64,000 nucleotides of DNA. Origin: Acidimicrobiaceae bacterium. GTDB taxonomy: Bacteria > Actinomycetota > Acidimicrobiia > Acidimicrobiales > UBA8592. The notes beneath the pieces were generated by a model, which saw only the letters and a program-made list of their open reading frames with translations, was not told where the DNA came from and searched no databases. Both the position numbers and the translations under genes were made by a program. The first letter of the stretch is position 1; each line of letters starts with the position of its first letter. Shown here piece by piece: positions 1 to 8,950 of the stretch. Location of the stretch: contig JAHECR010000001.1 of the NCBI GenBank assembly GCA_024641655.1, positions 203,738-267,737 of the forward strand, written 5' to 3'.

Positions 1-147
1 GAGCGGCGGCACCAGGTAGCAGCCCTCCTGGCATCCGTCGGCGCATCTCGGACCGTGATCGCCGACGCCGGCCACCTGGTGCTCGCCGACGCACCCGTCG
101 CATTCGCCGACGCGATCACCGCGTTCCTCACGGAGGTGGCCTCGTGA
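1..147 (+). CDS. alpha/beta hydrolase, C-terminal end (partial)
   Basis: Frame 1 is open from the window edge to a TGA at 145-147 and encodes 48 residues. The segment D-A-G-H-L-V-L followed by a helix rich in Ala, Phe and Leu looks like the end of an alpha/beta hydrolase, where the His after Gly is the catalytic histidine. Its stop overlaps the GTG start of the next gene (GTGA), so it is the upstream member of the biuret operon. Substrate and N-terminus are not visible; the fold assignment rests on this short tail only. Confidence 0.55.
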   Translation, partial: ERRHQVAALLASVGASRTVIADAGHLVLADAPVAFADAITAFLTEVAS

Positions 148-737
148 TCGTCGATTCGACCCCGTACCCCTGGCCGTTCACGGGCGCGATCGACCCGAGC
201 GCGACGGCACTGGTGATCTGCGGGTCGGGCCCGGAGTGGTCGGGGCGCACGCCGCTCGACCCCGCCTGCGAGGACAACCTCGCTCGACTCCGCTTGCTCG
301 CTCGTCGGCTTCCGATCCCGACCGTGCTGGTGCGACACGCTCGACCGAACGATCATCGGGTCACGTCACTGCCATCGGCGCCATCGCCCGTACTGGACCC
401 CGACACCGGCGATCTCGAGGTACACGCAGCAGGCATCGACGGGTTCTTCGGGAGCCCGCTGGCCAGCGTGTTGCGGAGGCAGGGACGGACCCACCTCCTC
501 ATCACCGGTCGCGGGTTCGAGACGGCGGTCCACAGCACGCTGCGCCGCGCCAACGACGACGGGTTCGAGTGTCTGACGGTCCACGACGCGTGCTCCCCCC
601 TCGATGCTGCCCTGACTGCCGCCTCCATCTCCTCGATCGAGATGTCCGGCGGCATCTTCGGCGCGGTCGCCACCACCGATGCCGTCATCGCGGCATTCTC
701 CCCCCTTCTCACCACCAGCTCGGAGGCACCCTCATGA
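144..737 (+). CDS. Isochorismatase-fold cysteine hydrolase paralogue lacking the catalytic triad
   Basis: A 197-residue protein of the cysteine hydrolase (isochorismatase) fold, clearly paralogous to the next gene: both begin with a P-Y-x-W-P-(F/Y)-x-G-A-I-D-P block and share the R-R/E-A-N-D-x-G-F-E-C segment and the G-G-(I/V)-F-G-A-V-A end. The family's Asp/Lys/Cys triad is absent: aligned with the neighbour's D31, K137 and C170 this protein has G27, A95 and A128. It starts with GTG overlapping the upstream stop, and its TGA overlaps the ATG of the next gene. It is shorter mainly in the region between the first and last thirds. It is probably a non-catalytic partner or binding subunit, but no function is proven. 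Confidence 0.8.
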   Translation: MIVDSTPYPWPFTGAIDPSATALVICGSGPEWSGRTPLDPACEDNLARLRLLARRLPIPTVLVRHARPNDHRVTSLPSAPSPVLDPDTGDLEVHAAGIDGFFGSPLASVLRRQGRTHLLITGRGFETAVHSTLRRANDDGFECLTVHDACSPLDAALTAASISSIEMSGGIFGAVATTDAVIAAFSPLLTTSSEAPS

Positions 738-1426
738 CCACATTCCCGACCTTGTCCGCCGAACCGTACGACTGGCCATACGACGGCGCCATCGACCCCG
801 CTCGCACGGCGCTCATGATGATCGATTGGCAGACCGACTTCTGCGGTCCCGGCGGCTATGTCGATGCCATGGGATACGACCTCGACCTGACCAGGTCGGG
901 ACTCGCCCCTGCGGCAAGAGTCCTGGCTGCAGCCCGCGCAGTCGGCATGCACGTCATCCACACCCGCGAGGGGCACACTCCCGACCTCGCCGACCTGCCC
1001 GCCAACAAGCTCTGGCGCTCCAAGCGCATCGGTGCGGGGATCGGCGATGCCGGGCCCTGCGGCCGCATTCTCGTGCGAGGCGAACCTGGTTGGGACATCG
1101 TCCCCGAGGTCTACCCCATCGCCGGCGAGCACATCATCGACAAACCCGGCAAGGGAAGCTTCTACGCCACCGACCTCGACCTCGTGCTGCGCAACAAGGC
1201 CGTGACCCACATCATCTTCACCGGCATCACGACCGACGTCTGCGTGCACACGACGATGCGGGAAGCGAACGATCGCGGGTTCGAATGCCTGTTGCTGGAG
1301 GACTGCACCGGCGCGACCGACGTCGGCAACTACCAGGCCGCCCTCCACATGGTGAAGATGCAAGGCGGCGTTTTCGGCGCAGTCGCTTCCTCGGAGAACC
1401 TCCTGGCTGCACTCGGCGCCCCATGA
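734..1426 (+). CDS. biuH: Biuret amidohydrolase-like cysteine hydrolase
   Basis: This 230-residue cytoplasmic enzyme of the cysteine hydrolase family probably cleaves biuret to allophanate and ammonia. The triad is intact: D31 in I-D-W-Q-T-D-F, K137 in D-K-P-G-K-G-S-F and C170 in T-T-D-V-C-V-H. The stretch H-T-R-E-G-H[11 protein letters not shown] and the R-G-E-P-G-W-D-I motif match my recollection of Rhizobium BiuH; the related triuret hydrolase TrtA is the main alternative. ATG overlaps the stop of the dead paralogue, and its own TGA overlaps the ATG of atzF, the enzyme for its product. That context supports biuret or a closely related ureide as the substrate. Confidence 0.82.
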   Translation: MTTFPTLSAEPYDWPYDGAIDPARTALMMIDWQTDFCGPGGYVDAMGYDLDLTRSGLAPAARVLAAARAVGMHVIHTREGHTPDLADLPANKLWRSKRIGAGIGDAGPCGRILVRGEPGWDIVPEVYPIAGEHIIDKPGKGSFYATDLDLVLRNKAVTHIIFTGITTDVCVHTTMREANDRGFECLLLEDCTGATDVGNYQAALHMVKMQGGVFGAVASSENLLAALGAP

Positions 1427-3111
1427 CGGCCACCGACGCCGTCGAGCGGTTCCTGCGCTCCCTCGACGAGCTCGACGATCCCGCGATCTTCATATCGACC
1501 AGGGGCGCCGCCGACCTACGCGCCCGCGCCGAGACCGTCGACGCGCAGGCAGCGGCAGAGGTACCGCTGCGCGGCCTGGTCTTCGGCGTCAAGGACAACA
1601 TCGATGTGGCGGGTCTGCCCACGACCGCAGCCTGTCCCGCCTACGCGTACCTGCCCGAACGGTCGGCCCACGTCGTGACGCTGCTCGAGGCGGCGGGTGC
1701 CATCGCCGTGGGGAAGACGAACCTCGATCAATTCGCAACCGGCCTCGTCGGAACCCGCTCTCCCCACGGCACGCCCAGGAACCCGTTCGCGCCCGAATTC
1801 GTGCCCGGCGGTTCGAGCTCGGGGTCGGCGGTCGCCGTTGCGCGTGGGCTGGTCGACTTCGCCCTGGGTACCGACACGGCGGGTTCCGGCCGCGTCCCCG
1901 CAGCCTTCTGCGGCATCATCGGGCTGAAACCGACGCCTGGCAGGCTGTCGTGTGACGGCGTGGTTCCCGCGGTCCGCAGCATCGACTGCGTGTCGGTCCT
2001 TGCTCCCGACATCGCGCTCTGCGCCCGTCTCCTGGCGGCGATGGACGGCTTCGACCCCGCCGATCCGTTCTGCCGACATCCACCGGTTGCGCCGATCGCA
2101 CCGACGCCGCTGCGGTTCGGTGTCGCCGACCCGGAGACACTCGCCCGTCTCGGCTGCACTGACACGACCGTCAGGGCCTACGAGGGGGCGCTGACGGCGC
2201 TGCGCGGCCCTCAGCGCACCATCGACCTCGACCCGTTCATGGAACTGGGAGACGAACTGTACGGCGGCCCGTGGGTCGCCGAACGCACCGCCGCCGTCGG
2301 CGGTTTCGTGGCCCTCCATGGCTCGGACTGCGACCCCGTTGTCGCCGGGGTGATTCTCGGGGGGTCGGCATGGTCTGCAGTCGACCAGCACGAGGCCGGC
2401 TACCGGCGTGTTGCGCTCGCACGGTCGATCGACGAGGTCTTCGACACCGTCGACATCGTGGCCCTCCCCACCACGCCTTCGGTCCCCACCCTCGCCGACG
2501 TCGAGTCCGATCCCGTTGGCGTCAACTCGGCGCTGGGCCGGTTCACGACCTTCGCGAACCTCGCCGACCTCTGTGCGGTCACGGTCCCCGTCGGGCCCTC
2601 GGCAACGGGCTCGGTTCGGGCGAGTATCACGGTGTATGCGCGTGCCTGGCACGAAGATTGGCTGATCGCCGTCGCGGCCGGCCTGACCGGCGTTGCCGCA
2701 CCGCCACCCGTCGGGCCATCGGCACCTGCCCAGCTCCGCCTGGTCGTCGCCGGCGCCCATCTGCGAGGCCAGCCGCTGGAGCATCAGCTCCTGGGACTCG
2801 GCGCGACCTGGGAGGCCACCACCAGGACCGCTCCGAACTATCGCCTGTACGCCCTCGCCGACAGCACCCCCGCCAAGCCGGGCCTCGTGTTCGATCCGAC
2901 CGGGGTGTCGATCGAGGTCGACACCTGGCTGCTGAGCCCGGACGCGCTCGGCCGCTTCTTGACCATGGTCCCACCACCGCTGGCTCTCGGTACGGTCTCG
3001 TTACAGGACGGTTCTCGGGCGACCGGATTCGTCTGCGAGCCTCGTGCCCTCGACGGCGCGATCGACGTCACCGAACTCGGTGGGTGGCGCGCCTACCAGG
3101 CCTCGCGCTGA
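1423..3111 (+). CDS. atzF: Allophanate hydrolase
   Basis: A 562-residue amidase-signature enzyme converting allophanate to ammonia and carbon dioxide. The Ser-cisSer-Lys triad is visible: K57 in G-V-K-D-N, the G-G-S-S-S-G-S loop near residue 131, and S155 in D-T-A-G-S-G-R-V-P. From about residue 435 follows the separate AtzF C-terminal domain (starting [13 protein letters not shown]), so this is the two-domain type close to the usual 600 residues and not a generic amidase. It overlaps the BiuH-like gene by four bases, giving translational coupling and a full route from biuret to ammonia. No atzE or atzG lies in the window. Confidence 0.9.
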   Translation: MTATDAVERFLRSLDELDDPAIFISTRGAADLRARAETVDAQAAAEVPLRGLVFGVKDNIDVAGLPTTAACPAYAYLPERSAHVVTLLEAAGAIAVGKTNLDQFATGLVGTRSPHGTPRNPFAPEFVPGGSSSGSAVAVARGLVDFALGTDTAGSGRVPAAFCGIIGLKPTPGRLSCDGVVPAVRSIDCVSVLAPDIALCARLLAAMDGFDPADPFCRHPPVAPIAPTPLRFGVADPETLARLGCTDTTVRAYEGALTALRGPQRTIDLDPFMELGDELYGGPWVAERTAAVGGFVALHGSDCDPVVAGVILGGSAWSAVDQHEAGYRRVALARSIDEVFDTVDIVALPTTPSVPTLADVESDPVGVNSALGRFTTFANLADLCAVTVPVGPSATGSVRASITVYARAWHEDWLIAVAAGLTGVAAPPPVGPSAPAQLRLVVAGAHLRGQPLEHQLLGLGATWEATTRTAPNYRLYALADSTPAKPGLVFDPTGVSIEVDTWLLSPDALGRFLTMVPPPLALGTVSLQDGSRATGFVCEPRALDGAIDVTELGGWRAYQASR

Positions 3112-3247
3112 GGCAGGTCCTCGAGCCGCCCTCGCACGCCTGGGGCAAGCCACGTGCCTGGCCCCACAGCCCGGGCGCTCAAGGTCCCCCGCGGACCCGC
3201 CGACAACGTGGAGAGCGGTCGGAGCACGCCCGACCAGGAGGTTCGAC

Positions 3248-3742
3248 GTGGCCAAGTATGCGATCGTGCACCAAGCGGCGGCAGACCTCGAGATCGTGGT
3301 CGCCGGAGACGACCCCGCCGAGCAGCTGATCATCTCCGCAGCGGCGAGCGACCTCGGCGCGACCACCCGCATCGAGTTCGTCGACGACGACATCGAATTG
3401 TTCGACCTGCTCGAGGCCCGCGACGACGACACCCTCCCGGACCTGTTGATCCTCGACGTGCGAAGCGCGGCGGTCGGTGGGCATGACGCGCTCGCCACGC
3501 TCGGCTCCCACGAACGCTTCTGGGAAGTGCCGGTGCTCGTCTTGGCTCCATCGGAAGACGCCGCCGAGGCCGACCGTTGCCGGCGCGCCGGCGCCGTGTG
3601 GTTCGAAGCGAAGCCCGCCACCTTCGGCGGCTACGTCGACCTGGTCGCCTCGCTGTCGCAACGATGCAGCGAGCTCCGGAGAGCCGAGGCCGGTCACGTC
3701 GACTGGAATCGGATCTTCGAACGCATCTTCACCGACCAGTAG
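3248..3742 (+). CDS. Single-domain response regulator
   Basis: A 164-residue CheY-like receiver with no output domain. Acidic residues D21 and D22, phospho-acceptor D70 in L-I-L-D-V-R, and a Lys in E-A-K-P near the end of the domain are present. The GTG start is preceded by AGGAGG at 3236-3241 with a six-base spacer, which favours it over longer readings. There is no histidine kinase beside it; the nearest one in the window is at 17531-19144. The C-terminal tail after the receiver (about 35 residues) is charged and unassigned. It may signal by protein contact or take part in a phosphorelay. Confidence 0.85.
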   Translation: MAKYAIVHQAAADLEIVVAGDDPAEQLIISAAASDLGATTRIEFVDDDIELFDLLEARDDDTLPDLLILDVRSAAVGGHDALATLGSHERFWEVPVLVLAPSEDAAEADRCRRAGAVWFEAKPATFGGYVDLVASLSQRCSELRRAEAGHVDWNRIFERIFTDQ

Positions 3743-3788
3743 TCCCCGAGCTTGCACGTTCCGGACGCAACGGTGCTATCACCGTGCC

Positions 3789-5282
3789 GTGTCCGAGAAC
3801 CTCTTCACGGTGTTACGTGCGGCATCGGCAACGCGCGACGATCAGCCGTTCCTGACGCAACCCGACGGGGTGTCGCACACCTACGGCGACCTGTTCCGCC
3901 GCAGCGGCCAGTTCGCGGCAGCGCTCGACGAGCGTGGCGTGGGGCCGGGCGATCGCGTGCTCGTGAAGGTTGCGAAGTCCATCGACGCCGTGGCGTTGTA
4001 TCTCGGCTGCCTGCAGCGCGGCGCGATCTACGTGCCCCTCAACACCACCTACACCGATGACGAGGTCCGGTTCTTCGTCGGGGATGCGGCCCCCGCCCTG
4101 AGCGTCTTCGACCCCGCCGCAGTGCCCGAGATTGCCGGCTCGACGTCGACTCTGGGCGATGACGGGACCGGCACCCTCACCGAGCTCGCGGACGCCTGCG
4201 ATCCGACCGCTGCGGTGACCAGGCGCGCCGGGGGCGATCAGGTCGCGATGTTGTACACGAGTGGGACGACGGGGCGGTCCAAGGGCGCGATGTTGACCCA
4301 CACCGGCCTGATCGCCAACGGACGAGCGCTGACCGAGTTGTGGGGCTTCAGCGCGGCGGACGTGCTGATCCACTCACTGCCGATGTTCCACGTCCATGGA
4401 CTCTTCGTCGCTCTGCACTGCACGATGCTGAGCGCGAGCGAGGCGATCTTCCTCCCCCGCTTCGACATCGACGAGATCGTCGCCGCACTCGACCGGGCAA
4501 CGGTCCTGATGGGCGTGCCGACGCACTACGTCCGCCTGATCGCCGACCCCCGCATCGACGCACGAGCGGTGAAGACCATGCGGCTCTTCACGTCCGGGTC
4601 GGCCCCGATGACCGAGGCGGTGCACGCGGCCTTCACCGACAAGACCGGGCACCGGATCCTCGAACGATACGGCATGACCGAGGCTGGGATCATCACGTCG
4701 AACCCACTCCAGGGGGACCGCTTCCCGGGCAGCGTCGGCTTCCCGCTGCCCGGGTACGAGCTGCGGATCGCCACCGATGAGGGGCCCTGCGGTCCCGGCG
4801 AGACGGGCGTGGTCGAGGTGCGCGGCGTGCACCTGTTCGCCGGGTACTGGCAACTTCCCGACAGGACCGCTGCCGAGCACCGACCCGACGGATTCTTCAT
4901 CACCGGCGATGTCGGATCAGTTGACGAGACCGGCCGACTGCGACTCGAAGGGCGCGCCGGCGACATGATCATCAGCGGCGGCGAGAACGTCTACCCGAAG
5001 GAGATCGAGCTCTGCCTCGACGAGGTCGACGGTGTCGAGGAGTCCGCAGTCGTCGGGCTGCCGCATCCCGATTTCGGCGAGGCGGTCACAGCGTTCCTCG
5101 TCGCCACGGACCGTTTCGACGAGGCGGCGGCGGGCGTCGCCCTGGAGTCGCGGCTGGCGCGCTTCAAGCACCCGAAGCGCTACGTGATCCTCGCCGCACT
5201 GCCCCGCAACGCGATGGGCAAGGTCCAAAAGGGTGTCCTTCGGGCCGAATACGCCACGCTCTTCACCGACACTGCCTCCTGA
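3789..5282 (+). CDS. matB: Malonyl-CoA synthetase-like AMP-binding ligase
   Basis: A 497-residue ANL-superfamily ligase. It has the P-loop Y-T-S-G-T-T-G-R-S-K-G, the L-P-M-F-H-V-H-G-L-F-V block, E-R-Y-G-M-T-E, the hinge region G-R-A-G-D-M-I-I-S-G-G-E-N and the C-terminal Lys in P-R-N-A-M-G-K-V-Q-K. The V-L-I-H-S-L-P-x-F-H-x-H-G and S-N-P-x-x-G-x-R-x-x-G-x-V-G-F-P-L-P-G segments are typical of MatB, which makes malonyl-CoA from malonate, CoA and ATP. GTG at 3789 is the first start that preserves the family N-terminus. No malonyl-CoA decarboxylase or malonate transporter is adjacent, so another short-chain acid remains possible. Confidence 0.8.
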   Translation: MSENLFTVLRAASATRDDQPFLTQPDGVSHTYGDLFRRSGQFAAALDERGVGPGDRVLVKVAKSIDAVALYLGCLQRGAIYVPLNTTYTDDEVRFFVGDAAPALSVFDPAAVPEIAGSTSTLGDDGTGTLTELADACDPTAAVTRRAGGDQVAMLYTSGTTGRSKGAMLTHTGLIANGRALTELWGFSAADVLIHSLPMFHVHGLFVALHCTMLSASEAIFLPRFDIDEIVAALDRATVLMGVPTHYVRLIADPRIDARAVKTMRLFTSGSAPMTEAVHAAFTDKTGHRILERYGMTEAGIITSNPLQGDRFPGSVGFPLPGYELRIATDEGPCGPGETGVVEVRGVHLFAGYWQLPDRTAAEHRPDGFFITGDVGSVDETGRLRLEGRAGDMIISGGENVYPKEIELCLDEVDGVEESAVVGLPHPDFGEAVTAFLVATDRFDEAAAGVALESRLARFKHPKRYVILAALPRNAMGKVQKGVLRAEYATLFTDTAS

Positions 5283-5374
5283 CGGGCAGGTCGCGAGCCC
5301 CGGGACCGCTTCACGAAACTCCGGCAGGTGCCGATTGGGATGACACCAGTCGTCGCCGGTCGACACGGAGTCTC

Positions 5375-6388
5375 GTGACAGCCACGCCAAAGCGCATCAC
5401 ACTCTTCATCGCCGCAGTCCTATCCCTTCCGGGAGCCTGCTCGCCGCCGGCGACCCCCAACGCGCTCGTCCAAACGCCGATGATCGTTCCCGGATCCCTT
5501 GCCGACTTCGGGATCGAGCCGCCCAGGGTGCTGGCCATGCGCGACCGGGCCGAGACCGGGCCCGTCGACCCGACGGTCGATCACCTCCTCGCCGCGCTCG
5601 GCATCGGCGACGCCGCGGCAAGGTGCATCGTCGAACACGCCGCAACCTCCCTGCCGGCCAACGACTTTCCGGCGCTGCGGTTTGCCGCGATGTACACCGA
5701 CGACCGGGAAGCATTGGCCGACGCCGTCGCCGCCTGCGTCGACCCGCGGTCGGTCGCCGGGCGCCTGGCCAGCGAGGATCCCCTGCTTGCGACCTGCATC
5801 GCGCACCGGGCCGACCCCGCTGCGGCGGCGCTCGTCGTGGCCGCGACCGCGGCCGCCGCGGTCGGCAACCTGGTCTCGGACTGGCCACAGTGGATGCCCG
5901 CTGCCGGTGACTGCCTCGACGACCCTTCGATCGGGAGCCTCCCGACCCCGGGCATGGACCCGACCGTGACGGCCGTACCCGCTCTCGCCGACCGACTCGT
6001 CGCCCCCGACGGCTGGAGATTCGTGCCCATCGAGCCGGGAACCAGCGGTGCGGCTCCTGTCACCGAAGCCATCGCCAAGGGCCACGACGCGGTTGCCTTC
6101 GAGATTCGCCGGCTCGACAGCGAGACTCCCGAGGCGCTCGTGTGGGCTATCGCCTGGGATCCCGGTGACGCGGTGGATCGGGCATTCGCCGAAAGCTGGT
6201 TGGCATGGATACGGGCGGGGCTGGAACCGTCGGCGGACACGATCGCCGGGGTCGCCGTGGAGCGGCTCTTCGACCCTGGAACGGGGCTCGAACAGACGCT
6301 GGCCGCACTCGACGGCCTCGCTCTGGTGGTGTCCGACACCGGCGGGGGCGACGCGGCGTTCGAAGCAGTGCTGTCGGTCACGGGGTGA
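5375..6388 (+). CDS. Hypothetical lipoprotein
   Basis: A 337-residue protein with a short positive N-terminus, a hydrophobic run and the lipobox L-P-G-A-C (Cys22), so it is probably lipid-anchored outside the membrane. The GTG start is preceded by GGAG at 5367-5370. The mature part is Ala- and Asp-rich with Cys pairs in the first half and no motif I recognise. It follows matB after 92 bases. Function unknown. Confidence 0.75.
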   Translation: MTATPKRITLFIAAVLSLPGACSPPATPNALVQTPMIVPGSLADFGIEPPRVLAMRDRAETGPVDPTVDHLLAALGIGDAAARCIVEHAATSLPANDFPALRFAAMYTDDREALADAVAACVDPRSVAGRLASEDPLLATCIAHRADPAAAALVVAATAAAAVGNLVSDWPQWMPAAGDCLDDPSIGSLPTPGMDPTVTAVPALADRLVAPDGWRFVPIEPGTSGAAPVTEAIAKGHDAVAFEIRRLDSETPEALVWAIAWDPGDAVDRAFAESWLAWIRAGLEPSADTIAGVAVERLFDPGTGLEQTLAALDGLALVVSDTGGGDAAFEAVLSVTG

Positions 6389-6483
6389 CCTCGGCCGGCA
6401 GCAGCGATCGGATCGGCGGAAGTGCTCCTGGACCGCGTCGGTGTGCGGCACACTGGAGGCCACCGCCCGCCCTCGGAGCCCAC

Positions 6484-7320
6484 ATGCACCTCCTCACCGT
6501 TCGCACGCCCTCGGGGACCCGCGCCGGACGCCTCGATGGCGACGACATCGTCCTGCTCGATGCTCCCGACGTCGGTTCCCTGCTGCGCGACGGCGTGCTC
6601 GGGGCGAACCGCTCTTCGAGCGGCCCGACCGTCGCTGCAGCCGACGCCGATCTGGCCCCGGTGATCCTCCATCCCGACAAGATCATCTGTGTCGGCGTGA
6701 ACTACGCCGACCACATCGCGGAGATGGGCCACGAGGCGCCCGATCACCCGACGTACTTCGCGAAGTACCACCGTGCACTGATCGGCGCCACCGACGACAT
6801 CTGGCTGCCGGACCCGTCCCTGTCGGTCTCGTGCGACTGGGAAGCCGAACTCGTGATCGTCGTCGGCGCTCGGCTGCGCCACGCCGACCACGATGAGGCC
6901 GTCGCTGCGATTGCCGGATTCACGGTGGGCAACGACTTCTCCGTCCGTGATTGGCAGCGGCGAACGAGCCAGTTCCTCGCCGGCAAGACGTTCGAGCACG
7001 CGTCGCCCGTCGGGCCAGCGTTGGTCACGAGCGACGAGATCGGCGACGGCAGCGGCCTCGCCATCCGTACCGAGGTCAACGGCGTGGTCAAACAGAACAG
7101 CAACACCTCACACCTGGTGTTCGGACCCATCGACATCCTCGTGGACCTCAGCCGAATCCTCACCCTCGATCCGGGCGACATCATCTTCACAGGCACGCCC
7201 GGCGGCGTCGGAGCCGCCCGCACGCCACCGGAGTGGTTGACCGCAGGCGATGTCGTCACCACGACGATCGAAGGTCTCGGCGCGCTGCGGAACCGCTGCG
7301 TCTCCGCCCCCGCCGGCTGA
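6484..7320 (+). CDS. Fumarylacetoacetate hydrolase (FAH) family protein
   Basis: A 278-residue protein of the FAH/2-keto-4-pentenoate hydratase-isomerase family. The conserved core opens with D-K-I-I-C-V-G-V-N-Y-A-D-H, followed by the metal-binding E-x-E in D-W-E-A-E-L, a Lys in L-A-G-K-T-F, and the G-D-I-I-F-T-G-T-P-G-G-V-G signature near the end. Members act on beta-diketo or acylpyruvate intermediates of aromatic and amino-acid catabolism. The ATG at 6484 gives the short N-terminal domain usual for the family. There is no adjacent ring-cleavage gene, so the substrate is open. Confidence 0.85.
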   Translation: MHLLTVRTPSGTRAGRLDGDDIVLLDAPDVGSLLRDGVLGANRSSSGPTVAAADADLAPVILHPDKIICVGVNYADHIAEMGHEAPDHPTYFAKYHRALIGATDDIWLPDPSLSVSCDWEAELVIVVGARLRHADHDEAVAAIAGFTVGNDFSVRDWQRRTSQFLAGKTFEHASPVGPALVTSDEIGDGSGLAIRTEVNGVVKQNSNTSHLVFGPIDILVDLSRILTLDPGDIIFTGTPGGVGAARTPPEWLTAGDVVTTTIEGLGALRNRCVSAPAG

Positions 7321-7545
7321 GCGGTGCTCAGCCTTCACACTGTGGCTCCATCGGTCGATTGACACCCGTGAAGACCCCGAGTTCGAGCGGCGCGGCCTCG
7401 AGTCTCGTGCACCGTCGGGTCCGCTTCGAGCTCCCGGCCGCTTCGACCCCATGTGGAGTCCCTGGCTGGCGCTGTACGACCCACGCGACGAGTCGCTCCG
7501 ACTGTGGAACGACGTCGGTCTGCGGTGACAGGAAGCCCGGGCCGA
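7321..7545. other. Convergent intergenic gap
   Basis: 225 bases lie between the FAH gene and the convergent LldD-like gene. Open frames here on both strands are extensions or shadows with no recognisable protein. I see no tRNA, strong hairpin or repeat. Confidence 0.5.
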
Positions 7546-8811
7546 TCAGAACGGTTCGTTCGGCCGCCGGATGAGCTCGGGGGTGACGTCGGCGAGCGTT
7601 CGCGCGCCCGTGAGCGCCATGGTCTGACGGACTCCCGCATCCATGAACTCGAGCATCCAGTCGACGCCGCGCTCCCCGGCAGCGGCGAGGGCGTAGAAAT
7701 GGGCCCGGCCGACCATGCATGCGGTCGCTCCCAGCGCGACCGCCTTGACGATGTCGCTCCCTCGCCGCACGCCGCCGTCGCAGTAGATCTCGAGACGCCC
7801 CCCGACGGCATCGGCCACCGGCGCGACGAGCTCGATCGGCGCAGGCGCATCCTCGAGCTGACGACCCCCGTGGTTCGACAACGCAATGGCGTCCACGCCG
7901 ATGTCGGCGGCGAGCCGGGCATCGGCCACCGTCTGAATGCCCTTGAGCACGACCGGACCACCCCAGGCTTCTCGGAACCAGCCGATGTCGTCCCACGACA
8001 GCGACGGGTCGAACTGTCGGTGCATGTGGTCGGCAAGTGAAACGCCGGAGGTGCCGTCATCGGTGTCCTTGCCGACCACGTTCGCGAACAGGATCGGTTC
8101 GGCATTCACGAAGGCCCAGGTCCAGCTCGGGTGCAGCGCACCGTCGATGAAGGTGTCGAGGCCGATCTTTGGAGGCAGCGTGAAACCACGACGCACGTCG
8201 CGTTCACGCCGGCCGAGCATCGCAGTGTCGACGGTGATGACGATCGCCTCGTAGCGAGCGCGACGCGCCCGTTCGAGGAGCTCACGCAACAGCGCTTTGT
8301 CGCGCCACACGTACACCTGGAACCAGCGACGGTTGTCGACGACGGCGTTGCCGGCGGTCGAACGGACGATGCCGTCGGAGGCGGCCGCCACCTCCTCGAT
8401 GGAGCGGGTTCCCATCGTGGACAAGGTGTAGGGGACCTGCGCCCGGGCCGCGGCGCGTGCGACCGCGAGCTCGCCCTGGGGATCCGCGATCCGGGCGAAG
8501 CCCGTCGGCGCCAGGATCAGCGGCAGGGGGATCTCACGCCCGAGGACCGTCGTGGATGGGTCGATCTCGCTCGTGTCCCGCATCACCCGGGGGCGGAACC
8601 CGATCTCCGCGAAGGCGGCAGTATTCCCCGCCAGGGTGCGCTCGTCGTCGGCGCCGCCGTCGATGTAGTCGAAGACACCTGCAGGGAGCCGACGCTTCGC
8701 AATGCGCCGAAGATCATCGATGTTCGCCGACTTCGCCAGCCGCCGCTCGACCGGGTCGAGCTCGAACCGACGCAGCTCGACCACGGACCGCAACGTCTCG
8801 AGAATGCTCAT
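7546..8811 (-). CDS. lldD: FMN-dependent alpha-hydroxy acid (L-lactate) dehydrogenase
   Basis: A 421-residue TIM-barrel flavoenzyme of the glycolate oxidase/L-lactate dehydrogenase family. Seen are F-D-Y-I-D-G-G-A near the N-terminus, A-P-T-G-F for FMN binding, W-F-Q-V-Y-V-W-R-D, the lysine in V-V-L-K-G-I-Q, and the catalytic S-N-H-G-G-R-Q-L-E motif followed by Y-C-D-G-G-V-R-R-G-S-D. It resembles mycobacterial LldD2 more than MftD. I chose the ATG at 8811 because it precedes the conserved helix; GTG 8862 or ATG 8838 would add up to 17 unconserved residues. The electron acceptor is probably the respiratory chain. Confidence 0.85.
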   Translation of the reverse strand: MSILETLRSVVELRRFELDPVERRLAKSANIDDLRRIAKRRLPAGVFDYIDGGADDERTLAGNTAAFAEIGFRPRVMRDTSEIDPSTTVLGREIPLPLILAPTGFARIADPQGELAVARAAARAQVPYTLSTMGTRSIEEVAAASDGIVRSTAGNAVVDNRRWFQVYVWRDKALLRELLERARRARYEAIVITVDTAMLGRRERDVRRGFTLPPKIGLDTFIDGALHPSWTWAFVNAEPILFANVVGKDTDDGTSGVSLADHMHRQFDPSLSWDDIGWFREAWGGPVVLKGIQTVADARLAADIGVDAIALSNHGGRQLEDAPAPIELVAPVADAVGGRLEIYCDGGVRRGSDIVKAVALGATACMVGRAHFYALAAAGERGVDWMLEFMDAGVRQTMALTGARTLADVTPELIRRPNEPF

Positions 8812-8950
8812 CCGAGGAGAATAGATCGGACGGACCATCTCCTCGGCTGTCGGCCCCGACACTCAAGTCGACCGGCCCGACGCCGATTGGCGTGTGGGAC
8901 ATTCCGAAGACTGCAGCGGAACGGCTCTGCAGCCGATCAGAAGAGGGCGG

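Noticed and set aside
353-2784. Long minus-strand open frames (353-1363, 1516-2784)
   Set aside because: They mirror the BiuH-like and AtzF genes and show no domain; reverse-frame shadows.
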